Position numbers and translations under genes: made by a program. From Shinella curvata (GTDB lineage: Bacteria > Pseudomonadota > Alphaproteobacteria > Rhizobiales > Rhizobiaceae): DNA of 64,000 nt. Under the pieces are notes generated by a model. The model did not search any database and had not been told where the DNA came from. It worked only from the letters and a program-made list of their open reading frames with translations. Shown here piece after piece: positions 53,919 to 63,158 of the stretch (positions within the stretch are counted from its first letter, which is position 1; each line of letters starts with the position of its first letter). The DNA lies in contig NZ_JALJCJ010000006.1 of NCBI RefSeq assembly GCF_022899935.1, positions 310,001-374,000 on the forward strand. Direction: 5' to 3'.

Positions 53919-54851
53919 ATGGACGACATGATGTTTCTCACCTTCCTCGCGACGCTCGTCGGCGCCGCCTGGCGGCTTGCGACGCCCCTCATCTTCGCCT
54001 CGATCGGCGAGGTGTTTTCCGAACGGGCGGGCGTGCTCAATATCGGGCTGGAAGGCACCATGCTGGTTGGCGCCTTCTGTGGCTTCGCGGCGGCCTTCGC
54101 CACCGGCAGCGTGCCGCTTGGGCTCCTGGCCGGCATCGCCGGCGGCATGCTGTTCGGATTGGTCTTCGCCGTCTTCACGATCACCATCAAGGCGGACCAG
54201 ATCGTCGTGGGCGCGGCACTGAACCTGCTCGGCATGGGCCTCACAGCCTTCCTGTTCCGCACCTATTATGTCTCGACCGGCAAGGGCATCGAGATCGCCC
54301 AGCCCGTGCTCATCCCTTTCCTGAGCGATATCCCCTTCCTCGGCGAGGCGTTCTTCCGGCAGAACCTCATCGTCTATTCGACAGTTCTCGTCGCCGTGCT
54401 CGCCAGCCTCGTTCTGTTTCGCACCTCCTTCGGGCTTACGCTGCGGGCCGTCGGTGAACATCCGAAGGCTGTCGATGTCGCCGGCCGCAATGTCGCGGCC
54501 TATCGCTACGGCGCAGTCATGGTCGGAACCGGACTTGCCGGCCTCGGTGGCGCCTTCCTGACGCTCGGCCATTCAAACCAGTTCGTCGAGGGGATCACGT
54601 CAGGCCGGGGCTTCATCGTGCTGGCCGTGGTTGTCTTCGCACGATGGTCGCCGATCGGCGCCTTCTTCGTCTCGCTGCTCTTCGGCCTGTTCTATGCCTT
54701 GCAGCTCATGCTCCAGGCGCAGGCGTCCATCATTGTGCCCTACCAGGTCCTGCAGGCGCTTCCCTACATCATGACGATCATCACGCTCGTCGTGCTCCGC
54801 GGCAAAGGCGCTGCTCCCAGCAAGCTCGGCCAGCCCTACGAGATGAGGTAA
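53919..54851 (+). CDS. Nucleoside-type ABC transporter permease (second)
   Basis: 310 residues, YufQ/NupC type. GVLNIGLEGTMLVGAFCGFA and KADQIVVGAALNLLGMGLTA are family signatures, and LGHSNQFVEGITSGRGFIVL lies near the end. With the permease at 52685 it makes the heterodimeric channel of the BMP-family importer. It is followed five bases later by the ATPase gene. Confidence 0.91.
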   Translation: MDDMMFLTFLATLVGAAWRLATPLIFASIGEVFSERAGVLNIGLEGTMLVGAFCGFAAAFATGSVPLGLLAGIAGGMLFGLVFAVFTITIKADQIVVGAALNLLGMGLTAFLFRTYYVSTGKGIEIAQPVLIPFLSDIPFLGEAFFRQNLIVYSTVLVAVLASLVLFRTSFGLTLRAVGEHPKAVDVAGRNVAAYRYGAVMVGTGLAGLGGAFLTLGHSNQFVEGITSGRGFIVLAVVVFARWSPIGAFFVSLLFGLFYALQLMLQAQASIIVPYQVLQALPYIMTIITLVVLRGKGAAPSKLGQPYEMR

Positions 54852-54856
54852 CGGAC

Positions 54857-56389
54857 ATGTCCCAGAAACCCTTCCTGCGCATCGACAATATCCGCAAGCG
54901 CTTCGGCCCGATCATCGCCAGCGACGGCGTCTCGCTTGAGATCGAAGAGGGCGAGATCCACTCGCTGCTCGGCGAGAACGGTGCGGGCAAGAGCGTGCTG
55001 ATGAGCATGATCTGCGGCATGGTTCGGCCCGACGAGGGCGAAATCGTCTTCAAGGGCCAGTCCGTGCGATTCAACAGCCCGCGCGAGGCGATCCGCCAGC
55101 GCATCGGCATGGTTCACCAGCACTTCATGCTCGTGCCGAATCTCACGGTCGCGGAGAACTACATCCTCGGCCAGGGCTCGGCGCTGCGGGTCATCAACGA
55201 CATGGACAAGGTCCATGCGAGGATCCGCGAACTCTCCGACCGCTACGCCCTCGACGTTCGGCCGGACGCCATCATCGAGGACCTCTCGGTCGGCGAGCAG
55301 CAGCGCGTCGAAATCCTGAAAGTGCTCTTCCACGGCATCGACCTGCTCATCCTCGACGAGCCGACCGCGGTGCTCACGCCGCAGGAGACCGACCGGCTGC
55401 TCTCGCTGATGGGCGACCTCGTAAAGGACGGCAAGACCGTCGTCTTCATCTCGCACAAGCTGGACGAGGTGATGCGCGTCAGCAACCGCATCAGCGTCAT
55501 GCGCGACGGCCGCGTGGTGCACACCGTCAATGTCGGCGAGACCAATGCCCGCGAACTTGCCCGCATGATGGTCGGCCGCGACGTTCGCATGGAACTGCCG
55601 CGCAGTCCCGAGCCGCCCGGCCGCATCGTGCTGTCGGTCGAAAACATGACCTGCCGCGCGGAGACCGGCCTTCCCGCCGTGCGCCGCGTGAGCCTCGATG
55701 TGCGGGCCGGCGAGATCGTCGGCATTGCCGGCGTCTCCGGCAACGGCCAGACGGAGCTGTCGCTGGCGCTTGCCGGCCTGCTTCCGGTCGACAGTGGCCG
55801 CGTGATGCTGAACGGCAAGGATATCACCGGCCTCGACCCCGCCCGTATCAATGCCAGCAGCTTTTCCCACATCCCGGAGGACCGGCATAAACACGGCATC
55901 GTCGTCTCGATGTCGCTCAGCGAAAATACCGTTCTCCAACGCTACGACCAGAAACCCTTCGCCAGCCGCGGCATGCTGAACCGCCGGGTGATCGGCGAGC
56001 ATACCCGCGACCTTATCAAACGCTTCCGCGTAAAGAGCCGGGACGAGAACCAGGCGATCGGCGCACTTTCCGGCGGCAACCAGCAGAAGCTGGTCGTGGC
56101 GCGCGAACTTGCCCGCAACCCGGATTTCATTCTCGTCAACCAGCTCGCCCGCGGCATCGACATCGGCGCCATGGAGTTCGTTATGGAGGAGATGCTGAAA
56201 CAGCGGGACAGCGGCCGCGCCATCCTGCTCATCTCGACGGAACTCGAAGAGCTCTTCGCGATCTGCGACCGTATTCTCGTGATGTTTCATGGCGAAATCC
56301 TCGGAGACTTGCCACCGGACCGCACCCGCCTCGACGAGCTCGGATTGCTGATGGCCGGCCAGACAGAACAACCAGCACTTGCCGGCTAG
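54857..56389 (+). CDS. Nucleoside-type ABC transporter ATPase (two nucleotide-binding domains)
   Basis: 510 residues from ATG 54857. First domain: Walker A GENGAGKS, signature LSVGEQQRVEILKVL, Walker B LLILDEPTAVLTPQ. Second: GVSGNGQTELS (degenerate Walker A typical of the family), signature LSGGNQQKLVVARELA, and FILVNQLARGIDIGAM, where the usual DEPT/QPTRGLD block reads NQLARGID. This is YufO/RbsA-type architecture and closes the operon. Confidence 0.92.
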   Translation: MSQKPFLRIDNIRKRFGPIIASDGVSLEIEEGEIHSLLGENGAGKSVLMSMICGMVRPDEGEIVFKGQSVRFNSPREAIRQRIGMVHQHFMLVPNLTVAENYILGQGSALRVINDMDKVHARIRELSDRYALDVRPDAIIEDLSVGEQQRVEILKVLFHGIDLLILDEPTAVLTPQETDRLLSLMGDLVKDGKTVVFISHKLDEVMRVSNRISVMRDGRVVHTVNVGETNARELARMMVGRDVRMELPRSPEPPGRIVLSVENMTCRAETGLPAVRRVSLDVRAGEIVGIAGVSGNGQTELSLALAGLLPVDSGRVMLNGKDITGLDPARINASSFSHIPEDRHKHGIVVSMSLSENTVLQRYDQKPFASRGMLNRRVIGEHTRDLIKRFRVKSRDENQAIGALSGGNQQKLVVARELARNPDFILVNQLARGIDIGAMEFVMEEMLKQRDSGRAILLISTELEELFAICDRILVMFHGEILGDLPPDRTRLDELGLLMAGQTEQPALAG

Positions 56390-56446
56390 ACAGGATAGAA
56401 GCGGCAGGGTTTGATGAAGACCGCATAACAGGAGGGCCGCGTGTCC

Positions 56447-57352
56447 ATGAACATCACTCTGCGGCAACTCCGGGCCTTCATCGCAGTGGCCGAACTCGGC
56501 CAGTTCAATCTTGCCGCCCGCAACCTTCACCTCACCCAGTCGGCGGTCAGCATCCTGATCCGCGACCTGGAATCGGAGATCGGCGTGCGCCTGTTCGACC
56601 GGCACACACGCATGGTCTCGCTCACCCTCGTCGGTCAGGAATTCCTGCCGCAGGCACGAAAGATCCTGAAAGATCTGGAGCTTGCCGTCGGCGATGTGCG
56701 CGACAACGCCTCTCTGAAACGCGGCCAGGTGACGATTGCCGCCGCCATCGTGCTCGCCGCCACCATCGTGCCGCCGATCATCGCGCGGTTCCTGCGCATG
56801 TATCCGGAAATCTCCGTCAACATTCGCGACATGCCGGAAGAGCAGATAAGCCCCGCACTGAAGCGCAACGAAGTGGACATGGCCATCGGCACGCTGTCGG
56901 AGGACGATCCCGAGATCGCGGCAACCCCGCTTCTTCGCGACAAGCTGATGCTCTTTTGCCGCGAGGACCATCGGTTTGCCAAACGCAAATCCGTGCGCTG
57001 GAGCGAGTTGCAGGACGAAAACCTGATCACGCTCGCCGCCGCCAATCCGCTGCGCAACATTGTTGAGCACAACCTGCTGCGCGTCGTGCCGAACTATCGG
57101 CCGAAATACGAGGTTCGCTTCTCGACCACCGCCATCAGCATGATCGCCGCCGGAATGGGCGTCGCCGTGCTTCCGGAGAATTCCAGCCAGCTTGCTTCCG
57201 CCGTGCGGGTCACGACCGTGGATCTCGCCGACCCCCACGTCATGCGCGACGTTTCGCTTCTACAACGCCTTCACCACAGTCTTTCCCCGGCCGCCGAGCA
57301 CCTCAAGGCGGTTTTCATCGCCAGCGCCGTCGAACGAACCAGCCCGCCATGA
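56447..57352 (+). CDS. LysR-family regulator, paralogue of the one at 48203
   Basis: 301 residues from ATG 56447; GTG 56441 is an alternative five bases after the AGGAGG site. Helix-turn-helix GQFNLAARNLHLTQSAVSIL. It follows the BMP-transporter operon in the same direction and is the likely regulator of that operon. Its transcript ends at the strong terminator 57450-57478. Confidence 0.86.
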   Translation: MNITLRQLRAFIAVAELGQFNLAARNLHLTQSAVSILIRDLESEIGVRLFDRHTRMVSLTLVGQEFLPQARKILKDLELAVGDVRDNASLKRGQVTIAAAIVLAATIVPPIIARFLRMYPEISVNIRDMPEEQISPALKRNEVDMAIGTLSEDDPEIAATPLLRDKLMLFCREDHRFAKRKSVRWSELQDENLITLAAANPLRNIVEHNLLRVVPNYRPKYEVRFSTTAISMIAAGMGVAVLPENSSQLASAVRVTTVDLADPHVMRDVSLLQRLHHSLSPAAEHLKAVFIASAVERTSPP

Positions 57353-57446
57353 GGTTCCTCTTCCGCTTCACGAGCGCCTCCCCCCACGCATAGCGGTCCG
57401 AGAGAACCGGCGCACGGTCGGTCTTGATCATGTCATTCGTTTTCGT

Positions 57447-58745
57447 CTAGCGGCCTGCTTTCAGCGGGCCGCCTTTTTCGGCCACCATTGCGACGAGCCG
57501 TTCGAAAACCCCGCCGGATTGGCGGATGCCGTCATGCTCGAATTCGTTGGTGATCCAGACGTCGACATTGCCGACGGCACGGGACGTCTCGAGCGACAGG
57601 CCCGCATCGACATACATGTCGTCATGATAGACGATCGCCGAAACCGGCACGGCATTTCTGGCAAGGCGGGCCTTGTCATAGAGATAGCTGTGGCGCGGGC
57701 GGCGGGCGAGCGCCTCAGCGGCGGCGCGGAAAGGCTTCAACAGCGCGACCTCCTCGAACATCGAGGGATAGATCATCTCGCCGGTAAAGAGCAGCGGTCG
57801 CGCTCTGGCGTCGAATTCCGGGAACTCGGAAAGCAGCCGCTCGGCCGACCACGACGTCGCCCCCTCGCCTTGCCCGTAGATCGCCTCGTGGATCGCGGCA
57901 AACAGCGGATTGCCGCTATAGGCGGTCAGATGCATGAGCGTGCCGAGGAACTGGTCGGACAGGCGATCCGGCGCGGCGAAGGCCTCATCGAGCAGCCAAT
58001 GGACGTTTTCGAAACCCGGTCCCATACCGAAATCCAGGCCGAGGCTCTGGAATCGGCGAACCGAGAGGCGGTCGCCATCGGGCAGCGTCACCCGGTTGGC
58101 ATCGATGAAATCGGCGATGCGGGCAACCAGCGCCCTGTCGTCCGGATAGCGCTTGTAGAACAGGTCGTTCTTGGCACGAACGCGCGGATAGGTGCGACGG
58201 TAGACCGTATCGGCCGAGGGGTCGATGCTGGGAAGACCACCCGCAATGTAGCAGGCGGAAAGACCATCCGGCGCACGGCTGAGATAGGTCAGCGTCAGGA
58301 AGCCGCCATAGCTCTGGCCGAGCGTCTGCCAGCGCGCGTTGCCAAAGGCGGTCTTGCGCAGATGTTCGAGGTCGTCGACGATGGAATCAGCGCGGAAGCA
58401 TGCGAGATAGTCGGCGCCCGCCTCGCCATCGAAGCCCGCAATCGTCGCGGCGTCGACGGGTGTTGAGCGTCCGGTGCCGCGTTGGTCGGGCAGGATGATG
58501 CGATGGGTCTTCAGCGCCTTGGCGAGCCAGGGCGGGCTGTTTTTCGTCGGGCGCGGTGACTTACCGCCCGGCCCGCCCTGCAGGAAGCAGAGCAGCGGCA
58601 ACGCCTCGTCCTTGCGGACGGGATCGACGACCTCCCGAGCGAAGAACTCGATTGTCCTGCCTTCGGGGTTGCTCCAGTCGAGCGGCACGGTCACGATATG
58701 GTCGCGCACATGCAGGCCGGGGATGGTGTATTCGGAGACGATCAT
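57447..58745 (-). CDS. S33-type prolyl aminopeptidase / alpha-beta hydrolase
   Basis: 432 residues, alpha/beta hydrolase fold. Oxyanion motif CFLQGGPGGKSP, the DQRGTGRS block and the nucleophile elbow GQSYGGFLT are those of proline iminopeptidases of the larger type (about 430 residues). The catalytic Asp and His lie in the last third (VYHDDMYVD, NEFEHDG). No signal peptide. It cleaves N-terminal proline from peptides. It is next to a decayed dipeptide-type permease, suggesting it once belonged to a peptide uptake operon. The last ten codons overlap the LysR terminator. Confidence 0.83.
   Translation of the reverse strand: MIVSEYTIPGLHVRDHIVTVPLDWSNPEGRTIEFFAREVVDPVRKDEALPLLCFLQGGPGGKSPRPTKNSPPWLAKALKTHRIILPDQRGTGRSTPVDAATIAGFDGEAGADYLACFRADSIVDDLEHLRKTAFGNARWQTLGQSYGGFLTLTYLSRAPDGLSACYIAGGLPSIDPSADTVYRRTYPRVRAKNDLFYKRYPDDRALVARIADFIDANRVTLPDGDRLSVRRFQSLGLDFGMGPGFENVHWLLDEAFAAPDRLSDQFLGTLMHLTAYSGNPLFAAIHEAIYGQGEGATSWSAERLLSEFPEFDARARPLLFTGEMIYPSMFEEVALLKPFRAAAEALARRPRHSYLYDKARLARNAVPVSAIVYHDDMYVDAGLSLETSRAVGNVDVWITNEFEHDGIRQSGGVFERLVAMVAEKGGPLKAGR
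57450..57478 (+). terminator. Terminator of the LysR gene, inside the end of the convergent gene
   Basis: GCGGCCTGCT (57450-57459) and AGCGGGCCGC (57463-57472) form a ten-pair stem (one T-G) with a TTC loop, followed by CTTTTT (57473-57478). Polarity fits the plus strand. The stem codes for the last residues of the convergent hydrolase. Confidence 0.75.
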
Positions 58746-58754
58746 GGACTTTCC

Positions 58755-58990
58755 TCAACGGACTCGCGGGTCAAGCAGCACGTAAAGCAGGTCGAGCACG
58801 ATATTGGCAATGACAATGACGCCGCGCGCATGCCATGTTCCCAGGCCACCCGACGCTCCGAAAGCCGGTTGGCGCAGGCTGCTCAGATGCAGTCTTCGCG
58901 CATCACCTCCAGCATCTGACCACGCGTGAGGGCCGTCACGAGGACAACCGCGAAATAGTTTTCCAGGTCACTTCCGCAGACAATGTCGTG
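58755..58990 (-). pseudogene. Decayed DppB/OppB-family ABC permease
   Basis: Two pieces of a DppB-type permease survive. One (about 58826-58930) reads RGQMLEVMREDCI, a TGA stop at 58883-58885, then AACANRLSERRVAWEHGMR, matching RGEMLEVFRADFI and RARGLSDRAVYLTHALR of the intact permease at 62170. The other (58755-58826) reads VIVIANIVLDLLYVLLDPRVR before a normal stop, in a different frame. About 60 residues between them are deleted. Stop, deletion and frame change together show a dead gene. Upstream sequence to about 58990 is only weakly similar. Confidence 0.72.
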
Positions 58991-59039
58991 ACCGGTGATA
59001 TTCCCTGCGACCGACTGCAATTCCCGATCTGATGAGTGG

Positions 59040-60041
59040 TCAGACAACAGCGTAGCGATTGACCGGCGCGGCCATGGCCGCGCCTTGCGCTACAGCATGA
59101 CAGGCGACGTTCGAACCGTTCTCCACCACCTGCAATTCGGGCCGTACGGTCGAACAGACCTCCATGGCCAGCGGACAGCGCGGATGGAAGACGCAGCCCG
59201 ATGGCGGCTTCAGCGGGCTCGGCAGGTCCCCGGTCAGCGGCGCGCGGTCGCGTTTGGGGTTTTCCATGTCGGGGATCGTTTCGAGCAGAAGCTTCGTATA
59301 GGGGTGTTGCGGGGTGTCGAAAACAGCCTGCCCCGATCCCTCCTCCACCAGTCGTCCGAGATACATCACGCCGATGCGGTCGGTCAGGAAGCGCACGACG
59401 GAGAGGTTGTGACTGATGAAGAGATAGGTAAGGCCGAGCCGTTCCTGCAGATCCTTCAACAGGTTCAGCACCTGCGACTGCACGGAGACGTCAAGTGCCG
59501 AGGTCGGCTCGTCGAGCAGCAGAAGCTCGGCATCCGCCGCGAGCGCCCGGGCAATCGAGATCCGCTGGCGCTGGCCACCAGAAAATTCGTGGGGGTATTT
59601 TCCGGCATCGGCCGGCGCGAGCCCGACTGTCTTCAGCAACTCGCCAACGCGTTCACGTCGCGCGTTGCCATCCATCGTCCGATCCATCGGCTCGGCGATG
59701 CTGCGGCCGATGCGCCAGCGCGGGTTGAGGCTGCCGATCGGGTCCTGAAACACCATCTGCAGGCGCACCGGTGCGGCATCCGGCGTATTGAAGGCGATCT
59801 CGCCCGCTGTCGGCCGGTCGAGGCCGGCGACGAGACGGGTGATGGTCGACTTGCCGCAGCCGGACTCGCCGACGATCGAGAAGGTCGTGCCGCGCTCGAT
59901 GGAAAAGCTGACGCCGTCGACGGCGTTGACGATTTTGCGCCCAGAACGCGTGACGACGCGCTGCAGGAAGGGTTCGGAAACATCAAAGCTCTTGCCGAGA
60001 TTGACGACCTTGATCAATGCGGTGTCGGCGGCTTTCCCCAT
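59040..60041 (-). CDS. Dipeptide-type ABC transporter ATPase (DppF/OppF)
   Basis: 333 residues from ATG 60041. Walker A GESGCGKST, signature FSGGQRQRISIARALA, Walker B LLLLDEPTSALDVSVQ, and the C-terminal OppF zinc-like block GCVFHPRCPLAMEVC. DppF usually works with a second ATPase, DppD; none is found in this operon, where the slot is taken by an amidohydrolase. It follows that gene by four bases. Confidence 0.92.
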   Translation of the reverse strand: MGKAADTALIKVVNLGKSFDVSEPFLQRVVTRSGRKIVNAVDGVSFSIERGTTFSIVGESGCGKSTITRLVAGLDRPTAGEIAFNTPDAAPVRLQMVFQDPIGSLNPRWRIGRSIAEPMDRTMDGNARRERVGELLKTVGLAPADAGKYPHEFSGGQRQRISIARALAADAELLLLDEPTSALDVSVQSQVLNLLKDLQERLGLTYLFISHNLSVVRFLTDRIGVMYLGRLVEEGSGQAVFDTPQHPYTKLLLETIPDMENPKRDRAPLTGDLPSPLKPPSGCVFHPRCPLAMEVCSTVRPELQVVENGSNVACHAVAQGAAMAAPVNRYAVV

Positions 60042-60045
60042 GACA

Positions 60046-61233
60046 TCACTCCACCCAGGCGCCATCGCGCGCGACGATGCGGCCGCGTTTAACCACGAGG
60101 CTGCGCTTCGGCCGGTCAACGAGGATCTGCGCCCGGTTCTCACCCTCGATCAGCACCAGGCTACCCTCGCAACCGACATCAAGGCCATGGCCTTCGAGTT
60201 CCAGCAAAGCAGCGCCACGGCCGGTGCCCATGTCGAGAGCGGCGACCAGCTCCTCGTCGGTGCGGCAGTAGGACCGGTAGGAGAGCAACCAGCAGCGCTC
60301 CAGCATGTCGCCATTGCCGTGCGGGTTCCAGGTGTCGCGCAGGGAATCCGAGGCGACCGCGCAGCGCATGCCACGCTGCGCCAGTTCGAACATCGGCGGG
60401 AAATTGATCTCGCCCGGCACCGCCGAGATGATCCCGATACCCGCCTCGGCAAGCGTGTCGATCATCGCATCCACCTGGTCCGCCGGCCCGTCGCCGAGGC
60501 AGAAGGCGTGGCTGACGACGACGCGGTTCTGCATCCCCAATGCCTTGGTGCGTTCGGCGATCATCTTCAGCTCGGACAGGCCGAGTTCGCCCATTTCGTG
60601 CAGATGGATGTCGATCTTGGCGCCCTTGCGGTCGGCGATCGCGAAGATCGTGTCGAGATGCCCTTTCGGATCGCCGTCGATATTGGCCGGGTCGATGCCG
60701 CCGATGACGGAGGCGCCCTCGTCGAGCGCAGCCTCCATCAGATCGGCCGTACCGGGATCGATCATCATGCCGAGCTGCGGGAAGGCAACGAGCTCCAGGC
60801 CGACGGCATGCTTCGTCTTCTCCCAGGCCTTCAGCACGCCATGCAGGTTGTCGAGCTTGTAACCGGTGGAGATGTCGACATGGCTACGGATATGGGTCGA
60901 TCCCATGGCGACGCACTGGCGCATGAGATTGCCCGCACGCTCCTCGACATCCCAGGGCAGATTCTTGCGGATATCCACCTCGTTGTCGATCATGGCGCGC
61001 AGCGACGGCGGCACGTTGATACTGTGCCATGGCAGGCCCCAAAGGATCTTGTCGAGATGAACATGCGGCTCGACGAAAGGGGCGATGGCGACGGCATTGC
61101 GCCCGTCATGCACCGGGATCCCGGCCTCGCGCGGCAGGTTTTTCCCGATGGCGGCGATGCGGCCGGCCTTGATCAGGATATCGGCGGTTTGCCCGGCATC
61201 GGGGCGGACGTTTGTTACAAGCAGATCGGTCAT
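60046..61233 (-). CDS. Cytosine deaminase-like amidohydrolase (second)
   Basis: 395 residues. Metal site FVEPHVHLDKILWG (HxH), DIHLHEMGE, VVSHAFCLG and CAVASDSLRDTWNPHG, followed by GNGDMLERCW. It is of the cytosine deaminase/AtzC type, like the gene at 50275, but only distantly similar. It sits inside a Dpp-type ABC operon between permease and ATPase genes, so the importer probably carries its substrate, a ring amide or amine. Confidence 0.87.
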   Translation of the reverse strand: MTDLLVTNVRPDAGQTADILIKAGRIAAIGKNLPREAGIPVHDGRNAVAIAPFVEPHVHLDKILWGLPWHSINVPPSLRAMIDNEVDIRKNLPWDVEERAGNLMRQCVAMGSTHIRSHVDISTGYKLDNLHGVLKAWEKTKHAVGLELVAFPQLGMMIDPGTADLMEAALDEGASVIGGIDPANIDGDPKGHLDTIFAIADRKGAKIDIHLHEMGELGLSELKMIAERTKALGMQNRVVVSHAFCLGDGPADQVDAMIDTLAEAGIGIISAVPGEINFPPMFELAQRGMRCAVASDSLRDTWNPHGNGDMLERCWLLSYRSYCRTDEELVAALDMGTGRGAALLELEGHGLDVGCEGSLVLIEGENRAQILVDRPKRSLVVKRGRIVARDGAWVE

Positions 61234-61249
61234 CGAAACATTCCTGATA

Positions 61250-62173
61250 TCAGCGCAGGCGAGGGTTCAGAACATCGCGCAGCCAATCGCCGACCATGTT
61301 CACGGACAGGACAAGAAGGACGAGGGCAGCGCCGGGGAAGAGCGAAATCCACCACTCGCCTGAGAGCAGAAGGTCATTGCCGGCGCGGATGAGCGTGCCG
61401 AGAGAGGGTTGCGCCGGCGGCATGCCGAGGCCGAGGAAAGACAGGATGGCTTCCGTGAGAATCGCAACGCCGAGACCGAGCGTCGCCAGCACCAGTACCG
61501 GACCGATCGTGTTGGGCAGGATATGGGTGAGCACAATGCGCGCGCCGCCGACCTTGCTGATGCGGGCCGCCGCAACATAGTCCTTGCGTCGCTCCACCAT
61601 CGTGGACGCGCGCACGGTGCGGGCGAACTGCACCCAGTCGGCAACGCCGATGGCAAGGATCACGACGTAGAACCGCATCTCCTCACGCATGGCGACCGGC
61701 ATGACGATCTTGGCGACGCCGTCGATGAAGAAGGCGATCATGATCGTCGGGAAGCTCAGCTGGATATCGCCGAGACGCATGATGACCGCATCGACCCAGC
61801 CGCCGAAATAGCCGGCGGCAAGACCGAGCAGCACACCGATTGTCACCGAAAACAGCACCGCGGCAAGGCCGACCAGCAGCGAGATGCGCATGCCGTAGAA
61901 GATCGACGACAGGATATCGCGGCCCTGCTCGTCGGTGCCGAGCAGGTATTTTGCCGTTCCGCCGTCCGACCAGACCGGCGGCAGGCGCGAATCCATGATG
62001 TCGAGCGTGGCCGGATCGAAGGGGTTGTGCGGCGCGATCCAGTTGGCGGCCGCCGCGCAGAAGACCAGCGCCAGGAACACGACGGTCGCGAAAATCACCG
62101 GAGGCGAGGTACGGAAACGCCAGGCGAAATCGCTCGCCGCCCAGTCTTTGAGGAGTCCGGTCAATCGGGTCAT
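61250..62173 (-). CDS. Dipeptide-type ABC transporter permease (DppC)
   Basis: 307 residues from ATG 62173, six helices after an N-terminal extension. LLGTDEQGRDILSSIFYGMR and the EAA loop YVAAARISKVGGARIVLTHI are DppC hallmarks. Its start overlaps the DppB-type stop (ATGA). The preceding longer open frame runs into that permease and is not used. Confidence 0.92.
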   Translation of the reverse strand: MTRLTGLLKDWAASDFAWRFRTSPPVIFATVVFLALVFCAAAANWIAPHNPFDPATLDIMDSRLPPVWSDGGTAKYLLGTDEQGRDILSSIFYGMRISLLVGLAAVLFSVTIGVLLGLAAGYFGGWVDAVIMRLGDIQLSFPTIMIAFFIDGVAKIVMPVAMREEMRFYVVILAIGVADWVQFARTVRASTMVERRKDYVAAARISKVGGARIVLTHILPNTIGPVLVLATLGLGVAILTEAILSFLGLGMPPAQPSLGTLIRAGNDLLLSGEWWISLFPGAALVLLVLSVNMVGDWLRDVLNPRLR

Positions 62174-63135
62174 TTCACGCGCATCCTCGGATCGACGAGA
62201 AGATAGGTCATGTCGACGATCAGGTTGATCGTCACGAAACTGAAGCCAACGAAGGCGAGATAGGCGGCCATGACGGGGAAGTCCGCGAATTCGATCGCCT
62301 GCAGAATGAGAAGTCCCATGCCCGGCCATTGGAAGACGGCTTCAACCACGATGGCGAAGGCGATCAGCGAACCGACCTGCAGGCCGACGACCGTGATGAC
62401 GGGCAGCAGGCTGTTGCGCAGCGCATGCGTAAGATAGACCGCCCGGTCGGAAAGGCCGCGTGCGCGGGTGAACTTGATGAAATCGGCCCGGAACACCTCC
62501 AGCATCTCGCCACGGACGAGGCGCATGATCATGGAGATCTGGAAGACCGCGAGCGTGATCGTCGGCATGATCAGCGCCTTCAGCCCGCTCGTTGTCAGGA
62601 GTCCGGTCGTCCACCAGCCGATCTGCACCGTCTCCCCTCTCCCGAAGGCTGAAAGCCAGCGCAATTCCACCGAGAAGACGAGGATCAGCAGCATGCCGAT
62701 CAGAAACTGCGGCATGGAGATGCCGAGCAGGGAAACGAGCTGCACGACCCGGCTGAGCAGGCCCCTCGGACGAAGCGCCGTATAGATGCCCATGGGAATG
62801 CCGACGAGAAGCGCCGTCAGGGTGGCTGCCAGCACAAGCTCCAACGTGGCCGGCAGCCGCACCAGCATCAGGTCGATCACCGGCTGCCGGTTGCGATAGG
62901 AAACGCCGAAGTCACCGACAGCCGCCCGCTCGACGAAGCGCCAGAACTGCACGATCGTCGGCTGGTCGAGCCCGAGTGCGACGCGCAGCTCCTCGCGCTG
63001 TTCCAGCGTGGCGTTCACCCCGAGAATGTTGTTCACGGGATCGCCAAGGAAATTGAAAACACAGAATGACAGACCCGAGACGACCAGCATGACGAGAACG
63101 ACGCTGGTGAGCCGGGTGGCGAGCAAGGAAATCAT
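62170..63135 (-). CDS. Dipeptide-type ABC transporter permease (DppB)
   Basis: 321 residues, six helices. GDPVNNILGVNATLEQREEL in the periplasmic loop, GEMLEVFRADFIKFTRARGL in the EAA region and the ending FVTINLIVDMTYLLVDPRMR are typical. It is the intact relative of the pseudogene at 58755. A 57-base gap with a hairpin separates it from the binding-protein gene. Confidence 0.92.
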   Translation of the reverse strand: MISLLATRLTSVVLVMLVVSGLSFCVFNFLGDPVNNILGVNATLEQREELRVALGLDQPTIVQFWRFVERAAVGDFGVSYRNRQPVIDLMLVRLPATLELVLAATLTALLVGIPMGIYTALRPRGLLSRVVQLVSLLGISMPQFLIGMLLILVFSVELRWLSAFGRGETVQIGWWTTGLLTTSGLKALIMPTITLAVFQISMIMRLVRGEMLEVFRADFIKFTRARGLSDRAVYLTHALRNSLLPVITVVGLQVGSLIAFAIVVEAVFQWPGMGLLILQAIEFADFPVMAAYLAFVGFSFVTINLIVDMTYLLVDPRMRVK

Positions 63136-63158
63136 CGCAGCCTCTCGCGGAGAAGAGA

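Noticed and set aside
54836-57238. 800-codon minus-strand open frame over the ATPase and LysR genes
   Set aside because: Antisense shadow of two clear genes, with no recognisable domain or ribosome site.
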